A stretch of 64,000 bases of DNA from Fibrobacter sp. (GTDB lineage Bacteria > Fibrobacterota > Fibrobacteria > Fibrobacterales > Fibrobacteraceae). The translations under genes and the position numbers were made by a program. The stretch spans positions 1 to 64,000 of the forward strand of contig JAKSIL010000002.1 of assembly GCA_024398815.1 (NCBI GenBank), in the 5' to 3' direction. The notes under the pieces were generated by a model. That model saw only the letters and a list, made by a program, of their open reading frames with translations. It ran no database searches and was not told the origin of the DNA. Every line of letters begins with the position of its first letter. Within the stretch, counting starts at the first letter, position 1. This document shows positions 31,840 through 39,888 of this stretch, one piece after another.

Positions 31840-31871
31840 AAAATAGACGACCCGTATTCAAACGGATCGTC
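31840..31871 (-). terminator. Terminator of adk
   Basis: On the minus strand GACGATCCGT, a 6-nt loop and ACGGGTCGTC (31871 to 31846), then TATTTTT. It separates adk from the cimA promoter. Confidence 0.75.
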
Positions 31872-31907
31872 TTAAAGTCTCAGCAAAAATAAATCTGCTG
31901 TGCGAGA

Positions 31908-32561
31908 TTACTTCTTGCAGGCCTTTTTGCAAGCCTTCTTAGCCGGAGCCTTCTTGGCGGGCTTGTTGAAGGACTTCATGAAGTCCACATAAGCCTTGAG
32001 CACGTCGCAGAACACTTCGTCCGGAGTATTGTCGCCAACGATGTGGGAAACAATCTTCTTGTTGTACTTGCCGAGCACCTTGGCGGTGGATTCCTTGTAA
32101 ACCTTGAGACGGTTCTTGATCACGGATTCGTCGGCGTCGTCCTTACGGCCTTCGATCTTGGCGCGGTTCAGGAGGCGGGCCACGATGGTGGCTTCGTCCT
32201 TGATGTCCAAAACGAAGATGTGCTTCACGTCGACAACGGATTCGATGAGCTTCACCTGGGCGACAGTACGAGGAATACCATCGAGGAGGAGCATGTCCTT
32301 GTCCGGATTTACCTTGTTCGTATTCACGAGGCCTTCGATGAAGCGGCCGAAGATTTCGACGGTGGCTTCATCCGGAACAAGGAGACCCTTGCTGGAGTAA
32401 GAAGCGAGGAGCTTGCCGGATTCGCTGGAAGGAGCGATGCCACGGAAGATGTCGCCGGTGGAAATGTGCTTGAGAGCGGTGGTAGCAGCGAGCTTTGCAC
32501 CGACGGTACCCTTGCCGGAACCGGGAGCGCCAAAGATAAGAACTGCAGGAATTTTAGCCAT
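31908..32561 (-). CDS. adk: Adenylate kinase
   Basis: 217 residues. LIFGAPGSGKGTVGAKLA is the P-loop, GIPRT the conserved AMP-binding block, and DDADESVIKNRLKVYKEST the region before the last strand. It has the short lid form. Adk interconverts ATP + AMP and 2 ADP in the cytosol. The C-terminus carries an unusual histone-like Lys/Ala tail with two Cys (KKAPAKKACKKACKK). A TATATTTG box lies upstream, overlapping the end of clpC, and a terminator follows, so it is likely transcribed on its own. Confidence 0.95.
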   Translation of the reverse strand: MAKIPAVLIFGAPGSGKGTVGAKLAATTALKHISTGDIFRGIAPSSESGKLLASYSSKGLLVPDEATVEIFGRFIEGLVNTNKVNPDKDMLLLDGIPRTVAQVKLIESVVDVKHIFVLDIKDEATIVARLLNRAKIEGRKDDADESVIKNRLKVYKESTAKVLGKYNKKIVSHIVGDNTPDEVFCDVLKAYVDFMKSFNKPAKKAPAKKACKKACKK

Positions 32562-32605
32562 TGTGTTAACCTCTTAGGTTTGATTGTTGAAAAATTTTAC
32601 GGGCG

Positions 32606-32613
32606 CAAATATA
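32606..32613 (-). promoter_or_regulatory. TAnnTTTG box upstream of adk
   Basis: TATATTTG on the minus strand, 44 bases before the adk ATG, just beyond the clpC stop. It resembles the Bacteroidetes -7 box TAnnTTTG. Confidence 0.45.
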
Positions 32614-32614
32614 G

Positions 32615-35152
32615 TTAATTCGCAGAAGGTCCACTTTCGTCAGGGAGTTTTTCACACTTGAAGCTGAGCTTATCGTTTTCCACCCCGATGCTGATGGTCG
32701 AGAAATCGGTCAAGGAACCGAGCAAAAGGCCTTCGGCGATTTCGTCTTCCACCAAGTTCTGTATGGACCTGCGAATCGGGCGGGCGCCCAGGGCGGAATC
32801 GTAATTGTGGTTCACGATGAATTCCTTCGCCTCCTGGGAAATTTCCAGAAGAATTCCGCGATCGGAGATGTTCTTCTGCAAGAAACCCATCTGGATATCG
32901 ACCACGGAAACAAGGTCATGCTTGGAAAGGGCGCGGAACACAATCTGTTCATCAATGCGGTTCAGGAATTCCGGAGAGAACACGCGCTTGACTTCTTCGC
33001 GGATGGCGGTTTCCATGCGTTCGTAGTCGTCGGTCTCGCCCATCTTGGTGAAGCCCATGCCGCTGCTGTGGCGCACTTCGCGGGCGCCAGCATTACTCGT
33101 CATGATGATAATCGTGTTCTTGAAGTTGATTTTACGCCCGTAGCTGTCGGTGAGAATACCATCGTCCAAAATCTGCAAGAGCAAATTGTAGATATCCGGA
33201 TGGGCCTTTTCGATTTCGTCGAGAAGCACGACGCAGTACGGGCGCTTGCGCACCTTTTCGCTAAGCTGTCCGCCGCCATCTTCAAAGCCCACATATCCCG
33301 GAGGAGCGCCAATCAAGCGGCTGATGCTGTGCTTTTCCATGTATTCGCTCATGTCGATGCGAATCATGGAATCTTCACTTCCAAAAAGCGTTAGGCTCAG
33401 CACTTTCGCAAGTTCCGTTTTGCCCACACCGGTGGGGCCTAGGAACAGGAAACTGCCCATGGGGCGCTTGTTGTTGCGGATTCCCGCACGAGTGCGGCGA
33501 ATGGATTTGACAATGGCGTCCACGGCGGCATCCTGACCGATGACTCGCTGCTTGATTTCGTCTCCAAGATGCAACAGGCGTTGCGTTTCTTCGCCTCCAA
33601 GGCGAGAAACAGGAATGCCGGTCATTTTGCTAATCACATCGCGAATGGCGTTTTCATCGACCACGGGAGTCGTTTCGCCTTCGGCCTGCAGTTCCTTTTT
33701 GCGTTCGGCAATCTTGTTCTGCAGTTCCTCTTCACGAGCGCGAAGTTTTGCTGCAGATTCGAAGTCCTGGTTCGCAACGGCATCTTCCTTTTGCGGCAAA
33801 AGCTCCGAAAGTTCCTGCTCCATGTCCTGCAAATCCTGCGGGACCTTGATGGAATTCAGACGCACACGTGCGCCGGCTTCGTCGAGCACGTCGATGGCCT
33901 TGTCGGGCAAGAAGCGTTCGCTGATGTAGCGTTCGCCAAGATTCACCGCAGCGCGGACGGCCTCGGGAGTGTAATGCACCTTGTGGTGCTGTTCGTACTT
34001 GGCGCGAAGACCTTCGAGAATCTGCACGGAATCCTCGGCGTTGGGCGGATTCACGAGGATGGTCTGGAACCTGCGTTCGAGGGCGGCATCCTTTTCGATG
34101 TACTTGCGATATTCGTCGATGGTGGTGGCGCCAATGCACTGCAGTTCGCCGCGAGCCAAGGCGGGCTTGAAAATATTACTTGCATCCAGGCTTCCTTCGG
34201 AGCCGCCTGCGCCTACAATCGTATGGAGTTCGTCGATGAAGAGGATTACGGAATTGCCGACGCGCTGCAGTTCCATGATGAGGCCCTTCACGCGTTCTTC
34301 GAACTGACCGCGGTACTTGGTTCCTGCGACCATGGCGGCTACATCCAACGTAACCACGCGCTTGTTGGCGAGCAAATCGGGAATTTTCTTCTGCACGATT
34401 TTTTGGGCAAGGCCTTCGATAATGGCGGTCTTTCCGACTCCAGGTTCGCCGATAAGGGCCGGATTGTTCTTTTTGCGACGGCAAAGAATCTGGATAAGGC
34501 GCTCAATTTCAGCTTCGCGACCGATAATCGGATCCAGCTTTCCTGCGCGGGCCATGGCCGTAAGGTCGCGACCAAAGTGCTCAAGAATCGGAGTCTTCGA
34601 ACGGGAGCCGCCACGCGGGTCGCGCTGCGTCTGGAACGGGCGACCTTCATCGGGAATTTCGCCGCCTTCGGACATCTGTTCGCCAGCCCCATGTTTCAGT
34701 TGGTCCAACGTCTGCTGGAAGTTTTCAAAAGTCACATTGAACGTCGAAAGCGTAGCCGCCGCAGGCGAATCGGACTGCTGCAAAATGGCAAGCATCAAAT
34801 GTTCAGGTCCGATATACTGGTCACCTTCGTTCTTTGCGATTTTCGCGGCATTGAAAAGTACAGCCTTCGTACGGGCCGTAAACGAAAGCAAGCCTCCACG
34901 GGCATCGCCACCGACGGTCATGATGCCGCCGTCATTGGTCAAGTTCTTCTGGACCGTTTCCGTCAAATCGTTCAAATTGACCTTGAGGGCCTTGAGCGTT
35001 TCGGCAGCAAAACCAGAATCTTCACGAACCAGCCCCAAGAGCAAATGTTCCACGGTGATACTGTCGCTGCCCAGATTGCGGGCCGCCATGCGGGCCGCCT
35101 GCATCACAGCCTTGGCTTTCGCCGAAAATATTCCGTTTCCGCCTTCCGACAT
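32615..35152 (-). CDS. clpC: ATP-dependent Clp protease ATP-binding subunit ClpC
   Basis: 845 residues. Two N-terminal Clp repeats (about 5-145), AAA1 with Walker A GEPGVGKTA, a UVR-type middle segment (VANQDFESAAKLRAREEELQ), and AAA2 with GPTGVGKTELAK and DEIEKAHPDIYNLLLQ. This makes it a ClpC-type unfoldase that feeds substrates to ClpP in the cytosol. clpP is not in the window. AGGAGG precedes the ATG. It follows lolD by 8 bp, so it is in the lolCD operon. Confidence 0.96.
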   Translation of the reverse strand: MSEGGNGIFSAKAKAVMQAARMAARNLGSDSITVEHLLLGLVREDSGFAAETLKALKVNLNDLTETVQKNLTNDGGIMTVGGDARGGLLSFTARTKAVLFNAAKIAKNEGDQYIGPEHLMLAILQQSDSPAAATLSTFNVTFENFQQTLDQLKHGAGEQMSEGGEIPDEGRPFQTQRDPRGGSRSKTPILEHFGRDLTAMARAGKLDPIIGREAEIERLIQILCRRKKNNPALIGEPGVGKTAIIEGLAQKIVQKKIPDLLANKRVVTLDVAAMVAGTKYRGQFEERVKGLIMELQRVGNSVILFIDELHTIVGAGGSEGSLDASNIFKPALARGELQCIGATTIDEYRKYIEKDAALERRFQTILVNPPNAEDSVQILEGLRAKYEQHHKVHYTPEAVRAAVNLGERYISERFLPDKAIDVLDEAGARVRLNSIKVPQDLQDMEQELSELLPQKEDAVANQDFESAAKLRAREEELQNKIAERKKELQAEGETTPVVDENAIRDVISKMTGIPVSRLGGEETQRLLHLGDEIKQRVIGQDAAVDAIVKSIRRTRAGIRNNKRPMGSFLFLGPTGVGKTELAKVLSLTLFGSEDSMIRIDMSEYMEKHSISRLIGAPPGYVGFEDGGGQLSEKVRKRPYCVVLLDEIEKAHPDIYNLLLQILDDGILTDSYGRKINFKNTIIIMTSNAGAREVRHSSGMGFTKMGETDDYERMETAIREEVKRVFSPEFLNRIDEQIVFRALSKHDLVSVVDIQMGFLQKNISDRGILLEISQEAKEFIVNHNYDSALGARPIRRSIQNLVEDEIAEGLLLGSLTDFSTISIGVENDKLSFKCEKLPDESGPSAN

Positions 35153-35160
35153 ACGCCCTC

Positions 35161-35847
35161 CTATTCAATATTTTGAATCACGCCATTGTGCATCACCACA
35201 CGGCGCTTCGCGAAAGAAGCAAGTTTTTCGTCGTGCGTCACAATAAGGAACGCCTGATTAAATTTTTCGTTCAATTCGCCAAAAAGCTCATTGAGTTTCG
35301 CAGAGTTAGCCTCGTCTAAGTTTCCGCTAGGTTCATCGGCCAACACCAAATCCGGATGGTTCATCAATGCTCGCGCAATGGCAATACGCTGGCGTTCGCC
35401 ACCGGAAAGTTCCCTGGGCAAATGCTTCAGGCGATCCTTGAGGCCAACCGTTTCCAAGAGCATTTCGGCTCGTTCACGGCACTCACGTTCGCTCGAACCC
35501 AAAACGCGACCAGGCACGCAAACGTTCTCGATAGCGGTAAATTCCGAAAGCAAGTGGTGGAACTGGAAAACGAACCCCACCTTCACGCGGTGGTACATAT
35601 CCTTTTCAAAATCGTTAAACTTGGAAAGAGGGCTACCCTTGAAAAATATTTCACCGGACGTCGGCGTATCGAGCATTCCCACCAAATTCAGGAACGTAGA
35701 CTTCCCTGAACCCGAGGAGCCAGTCAAAGCCACGAGCTCCCCCGCGTCCATTGAGAAATTCACGCCCTTCAAAATTTCAAGCTTTTCACCGGTCTCGCTA
35801 AAAACGCGACGCAAATCGCGAGTCTCTAAAAGTACGTTATCACTCAT
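35161..35847 (-). CDS. lolD: Lipoprotein-releasing ABC transporter ATP-binding protein
   Basis: 228 residues from ATG 35847. Walker A GSSGSGKST, signature LSGGERQRIAIARAL, Walker B LVLADEPSGNLD. LolD drives release of lipoproteins from the inner membrane. The longer frame back to 35910 lies inside lolC and is unlikely. The start overlaps the end of lolC by 8 bp, a sign of coupling. It could belong to a related MacB/FtsE-like family, but the adjacent permease favours Lol. Confidence 0.9.
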   Translation of the reverse strand: MSDNVLLETRDLRRVFSETGEKLEILKGVNFSMDAGELVALTGSSGSGKSTFLNLVGMLDTPTSGEIFFKGSPLSKFNDFEKDMYHRVKVGFVFQFHHLLSEFTAIENVCVPGRVLGSSERECRERAEMLLETVGLKDRLKHLPRELSGGERQRIAIARALMNHPDLVLADEPSGNLDEANSAKLNELFGELNEKFNQAFLIVTHDEKLASFAKRRVVMHNGVIQNIE

Positions 35848-37087
35848 GCCTGATTGCCCCCACCGGATCAAGACGGCTGGCCTTCCATGCCGGGAGAATG
35901 GTTGCGGCAACGCACAAGGCTATGCCAATCACAAAAATCAAGACAACGTCCAGCAGGTGCACAGAAATCGGGAAATAAGGAATCACGTAAACATCGCCAG
36001 GCAACTTGATAAAGTGGTAGGCTTCCTGGAACTTGCAAAGGACAAGCCCGATCGTGCCTCCCACAAGGGTTCCACCGACGCCAATGAAACTGCCCATGAG
36101 CATGAACACGCGCATCACAGCCGCCTTGCTGAAACCCATGCTGCGAAGGATTCCGATTTCCTTCGTCTTGTCGATAACCACCATGATAAGCGAACTGATG
36201 ATGTTGAACGCGGCCACCAAAATAATCAGGCAAATGACCGCCGCCACGATGAACTTTTCGTAGTTCATCCACTTGAGAAGCGTAATGTTCTTGCTTTTCC
36301 AGTCAAGCACATAATACGGATAAGTAAGCCAGTCAGAAATCTTACTTACCGCTTCACCCGCCATCCAGTGATTCTTGATGCGGAACTGAATTCCGGACAC
36401 GGCATCGCCCATCCCCAGCAGCTTCTGGAGTTCGGGAATGCCGACATAGGCAAGATTGCCGTCATATTCATAGGTACCCGTTTCGAAAATTCCGGAAACC
36501 ACAACCATCATCATCTTCGGGCCACCAGCACCCACCATTTCGTCCGGGCTCTGGAATGTCTGCAACACCAATTTATCGCCGACAACGACCCTAAGACGAT
36601 TCGCTAGACCTGCCCCAAGCATAATGCCAGGGCGAAGCGTACCGCCCATATCCTCAAGACTATCGACAGAGTAGTTTCCCCACTTCATGTACTTGTGGAT
36701 GTCGGTGACTCCCTTGGAGGTTTCCTGGTCGATACCGTAAATCACGATGCCGTCATTCACTTTCTTGGAGCTGATGCCCACCTTGTAGATGAGGAAAGGC
36801 GATGCGGCCACCACGCTGGAATCGCGGGTGCGGACTTCGTTGATAAGACTGTCGTAGCAGGCGATGGATTCGCCGTTGTACGACATCAGTTCGAAGTGGG
36901 CGTCCTTCCCTATCATCTGGGCCGTGACTTCTTCTTCGAATCCATTTACGGCGGCAAGGGCAACCACCAGCGCAAACACGCCGATACTTACGCCAAGCAT
37001 ACTGAAAATGCCGATGAGCGAAACGAAGAGACTCTTTCGCTGAGCCCCCAGGTAACGCCAGGCAATTAGGAATTCAAGTTTTTTCAT
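35840..37087 (-). CDS. lolC: Lipoprotein-releasing ABC transporter permease (LolC/E type)
   Basis: 415 residues. First transmembrane helix at about 22-45 (SLIGIFSMLGVSIGVFALVV), a periplasmic MacB-like domain of ~220 residues, and three C-terminal helices (IVAAVICLIILVAAFNIISS; MLMGSFIGVGGTLVGGTIGL; VLIFVIGIALCVAATI). The order matches LolC/LolE. It extracts outer-membrane lipoproteins with LolD. Only one permease gene is present, as in organisms with a single LolF-like permease. It lies 54 bp after lysS. Confidence 0.9.
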   Translation of the reverse strand: MKKLEFLIAWRYLGAQRKSLFVSLIGIFSMLGVSIGVFALVVALAAVNGFEEEVTAQMIGKDAHFELMSYNGESIACYDSLINEVRTRDSSVVAASPFLIYKVGISSKKVNDGIVIYGIDQETSKGVTDIHKYMKWGNYSVDSLEDMGGTLRPGIMLGAGLANRLRVVVGDKLVLQTFQSPDEMVGAGGPKMMMVVVSGIFETGTYEYDGNLAYVGIPELQKLLGMGDAVSGIQFRIKNHWMAGEAVSKISDWLTYPYYVLDWKSKNITLLKWMNYEKFIVAAVICLIILVAAFNIISSLIMVVIDKTKEIGILRSMGFSKAAVMRVFMLMGSFIGVGGTLVGGTIGLVLCKFQEAYHFIKLPGDVYVIPYFPISVHLLDVVLIFVIGIALCVAATILPAWKASRLDPVGAIRHE

Positions 37088-37141
37088 ATGAGGTCTCAGG
37101 CGTCAGGCATCAGGCTTGTCGCCTGAAACCCACAACCTAGT

Positions 37142-38641
37142 TTAGACTTCCGGTTTCATCAGCGGGAAGAGTTGCACATCGCGGATGGTCTGCTGGTTCG
37201 TAAGCAGCATGACCATGCGGTCGATGCCGAAGCCGACACCGCCGGTCGGAGGCAGGCCAGATTCGATAGCGTGCATGAAGTTCTCGTCCATCGGGTGGGT
37301 TTCGCCTTCACCGCCGCGGCCACGACGCACCTGGTCTTCCAGGAGTTCGCGCTGGCGAATCGGGTCGTTAAGTTCCGTGTAGGCGTTGCCCAGTTCCCAG
37401 CCGTTGCAATACGGTTCGAACTGTTCGATGAGGCCTTCCGTGGTGCGGTGTTTCTTGCAGAGCGGAGTGGATTCGGTCGGCATGTCCTTGATGAACGTCG
37501 GCTGGATGAGCTTTTCTTCGACCGTGAGTTCGAAGAGTTCCAGGATGCCACGACCGCGGCTGAATTCGCCATCCAGGTGGCCGCCGAGTTCTTCCATCTT
37601 GTTCTTGATGTCGTCATCGCTCATTTCGTTCACCTTGAGGCCGCCGAACTTTTCGATGGCTTCAATCATGCTATAGCGCGGCCACGGAGCCTTGAAATCG
37701 ATTTCCTTGCCCTGGTAGTTGATCTTCGTGGTGCCGTTAGCGGCAATGCAGGCGCGTTCGTAGATGTTTTCGAAGTGCACCATCATGTCGTTGTAGTCGG
37801 CAAAGGCTTCGTAGAATTCGAGGCCGGTGAATTCCGGGCTGTGAGTGCGGTCCATGCCCTCGTTGCGGAAGTTTTTCGAGAATTCGAAGACCTTTTCCAT
37901 ACCGCCCACGATGCAGCGCTTGAGGTAAAGTTCCGGAGCCACGCGCAGGTAGAGCGTCATGTCGCAGGCGTTGTGGTGCGTGGTGAACGGGCGGGCGTTT
38001 GCGCCACCGTAAATCGGCTGGAGCGTCGGGGTTTCCACTTCGATGAACCCCTTTTCGATGAGGTATTCACGGATGGACTGGAGAATCTTGGAACGCTTGA
38101 TGAAGACTTCCTTCACGTCGTCATTCATGGCCATGTCGATGTAACGCTGACGGTAACGGGTATCCACATCGGCGAATTCGTTGAACACCACCTTGTTGCC
38201 GTTTTCGTCAATTTTTTCCTTGGCGACAGGGAGCGGGCGCACAGCCTTCGAAAGCATCGTCACCTTTTCAACGCGCACGGAGTATTCACCGCTCTGCGTT
38301 TCGAACATCTTGCCATTCACGCCGATGAAATCGCCGAGGTCCGTCATCTTCACGATTTCATAGTTTTCCTCGCCCACTTCGTCACGGGCGCACACCACCT
38401 GCAGACGGCCATAGCGGTCCTTCAGGTGCATAAAACACATCTTGCCCTTGCGATTGAAACGAACCACACGGCCGGCAAAAGCGACGGCTTCGCCGCTAGC
38501 CATGAGGGAATCCTTATTTTCCTTCAAAATCTTGGAATCGTGAGTGCGATTGAACTTATGAGGATAAGCCTCGACACCCATTTCTTTAAATTTGTCAAGT
38601 TTTGCAAGACGAGCTTGCACCTGGTCATTCATATCAATCAT
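37142..38641 (-). CDS. lysS: Lysyl-tRNA synthetase, class II
   Basis: 499 residues. An N-terminal OB-fold anticodon domain (about 55-170) precedes the class II catalytic core with motif 2 (FRNEGMDRTHSPEFTGLEFYEA, in parts) and motif 3 (GLPPTGGVGFGIDRMVML). Charges tRNALys in the cytosol. The upstream TAAATTTG box and GGAAGCTATC before the ATG suggest its own promoter. First gene of a minus-strand run with lolC, lolD and clpC. Confidence 0.97.
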   Translation of the reverse strand: MIDMNDQVQARLAKLDKFKEMGVEAYPHKFNRTHDSKILKENKDSLMASGEAVAFAGRVVRFNRKGKMCFMHLKDRYGRLQVVCARDEVGEENYEIVKMTDLGDFIGVNGKMFETQSGEYSVRVEKVTMLSKAVRPLPVAKEKIDENGNKVVFNEFADVDTRYRQRYIDMAMNDDVKEVFIKRSKILQSIREYLIEKGFIEVETPTLQPIYGGANARPFTTHHNACDMTLYLRVAPELYLKRCIVGGMEKVFEFSKNFRNEGMDRTHSPEFTGLEFYEAFADYNDMMVHFENIYERACIAANGTTKINYQGKEIDFKAPWPRYSMIEAIEKFGGLKVNEMSDDDIKNKMEELGGHLDGEFSRGRGILELFELTVEEKLIQPTFIKDMPTESTPLCKKHRTTEGLIEQFEPYCNGWELGNAYTELNDPIRQRELLEDQVRRGRGGEGETHPMDENFMHAIESGLPPTGGVGFGIDRMVMLLTNQQTIRDVQLFPLMKPEV

Positions 38642-38672
38642 GATAGCTTCCTAATAATAGTTTGAACAAGAC

Positions 38673-38680
38673 CAAATTTA
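38673..38680 (-). promoter_or_regulatory. TAnnTTTG box upstream of lysS
   Basis: TAAATTTG on the minus strand, 31 bases before the ATG at 38641, leaving room for a leader with the ribosome binding site. Confidence 0.45.
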
Positions 38681-38832
38681 GCAAAAACGAAAATTTTCCG
38701 TTTAAAACTGGCGCCGTATTCCAGTCCTATCATGAAAATAGGTGTTTGCAAAAATGATTTTACAAGAAATTATCCGGTAATGACAACACGTGTTTACACT
38801 CAATGTCCATTTTTTTTCCTAAAAAATTAATC

Positions 38833-39174
38833 ATGACAAAGAAAACAGACGAATACAGATTGATTTTCAGCAAAATTCTAGGGCGAACGATACGGAATCT
38901 TAGAGAATCTGCAGAAATGTCTCAAGAAAAACTTGGGAGACAAGCAGACGTCAGTCGCATAACCCTAGGCAAGTGGGAGAACGGCAAAGTTCTACCCGAC
39001 ATCTACGAACTATACAAGACTATCGGCGAAATTTGCCCGAACCAAGCTTCCTTCTGGGAATCCTTCGAGGGCAAGTTCGATCCTATTTTCCAGGAAATGG
39101 AAAAGGCCGCCGACTTGGAAAAGTATAGGGAATACATGCAGTTGGCAAAAAAGAAAGAGCGAAACAAACGCTAG
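38833..39174 (+). CDS. XRE-family helix-turn-helix protein
   Basis: 113 residues from ATG 38833; an upstream ATG at 38803 adds ten residues, and neither start has a ribosome binding site. The helix-turn-helix is ILGRTIRNLRESAEMSQEKL with GRQADVSRITLGKWENGKVL. The C-terminal ~45 residues are helical and basic. Probably a small repressor; a palindrome AACACGTGTT at 38785-38794 upstream could be its operator. No partner toxin is adjacent. It ends next to a duplicated piece of the ruvX 3' end. Confidence 0.75.
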   Translation: MTKKTDEYRLIFSKILGRTIRNLRESAEMSQEKLGRQADVSRITLGKWENGKVLPDIYELYKTIGEICPNQASFWESFEGKFDPIFQEMEKAADLEKYREYMQLAKKKERNKR

Positions 39175-39248
39175 GCATTCCCGTATAGCCAGCAGCTGGC
39201 AAATTTAACGAGCGCCTGACGCTAGTCAGGCATTCTCGTCCAGCCAGC
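39173..39248. repeat. Direct repeat duplicating the ruvX 3' end
   Basis: The 21 bases at 39228-39248 (end of ruvX) recur with about four differences at 39173-39193. On the minus strand the first copy reads as WLYGNA-stop against WLDENA-stop of ruvX. Between them lies the palindrome GCCTGAC-GCTA-GTCAGGC (39214-39231). Confidence 0.6.
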
Positions 39249-39639
39249 GTTGGAGGATAATCTGTGCAGCCAGCTGATCGATGACTGCCTTGTTCCTCTG
39301 TTTCTTTTTTTTGCTGAAATGAGACGTTTTTTCCTGCGCCTGAACGCTGGAATAGGACTCATCCTGCGTATGGATGGGCTTTCCCGGAAAATGTTCTGCC
39401 AACTCCTTCACGAAGGCTTCCACCACCACATTCTTGCCGTCAGCGCGACCATCGGGGTGGTAAGGCATCCCCACGACAAATTCATCAACCTTGTTGATTT
39501 TTACCAGCTGTTCCAATCTTTCAAACAAATTAACTGTCTTTTGGTCAATGGTTTCGCGGGCAAAAGCGAACTTGAATTCGGAATCGGCAAAAGCCACTCC
39601 GACGCGATGTTCTCCGTAATCAAGGCCTAAGTAGTTCAT
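39226..39639 (-). CDS. ruvX: Putative pre-16S rRNA nuclease / Holliday junction resolvase-like (YqgF)
   Basis: 137 residues. GLDYGEHRVGVAFADSE at the start gives the first catalytic Asp of the RNase H-like fold, FVVGMPYHPDGR the middle block, and TQDESYSSVQAQ the conserved Glu; KAVIDQLAAQIILQRWLDE ends it with the last Asp. Such proteins process the 5' end of 16S rRNA. Stand-alone gene, convergent with the XRE gene. Confidence 0.92.
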   Translation of the reverse strand: MNYLGLDYGEHRVGVAFADSEFKFAFARETIDQKTVNLFERLEQLVKINKVDEFVVGMPYHPDGRADGKNVVVEAFVKELAEHFPGKPIHTQDESYSSVQAQEKTSHFSKKKKQRNKAVIDQLAAQIILQRWLDENA

Positions 39640-39741
39640 TTGTAGGATAAAGGATAATGGTTAAAGGTGAATACCGTCAATCGTTTTTTTCCGGGTAACA
39701 CCCATAAATTTAGCAACACACACAGTTCTTTCCAGCCTCTA

Positions 39742-39802
39742 GACACCTGAAATCTGACCACTGACACCTGGTACCCGTCCCCTAAAACCAGATACCTGAC
39801 TC
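39742..39802. repeat. Short CCTGA-type direct repeats
   Basis: GACACCTGAAATCTGACC, TGACACCTGGTACC and AGATACCTGACTCC follow each other in the ruvX-activase gap. A related run (AGGCGTCAGGCATCAGGC) occurs on the other strand at 37098-37115. Confidence 0.35.
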
Positions 39803-39872
39803 CTAATCCCCAAAAAACATATATATGTCGGAAACATTAGCCCTTTAAACTTTAATCTTTCATCTAAAATTC

Positions 39873-39880
39873 TATCTTTG
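39873..39880 (+). promoter_or_regulatory. TAnnTTTG box before the activase gene
   Basis: TATCTTTG ends 8 bases before the ATG at 39889. No ribosome binding site lies between. Confidence 0.4.
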
Positions 39881-39888
39881 TGCCCACT

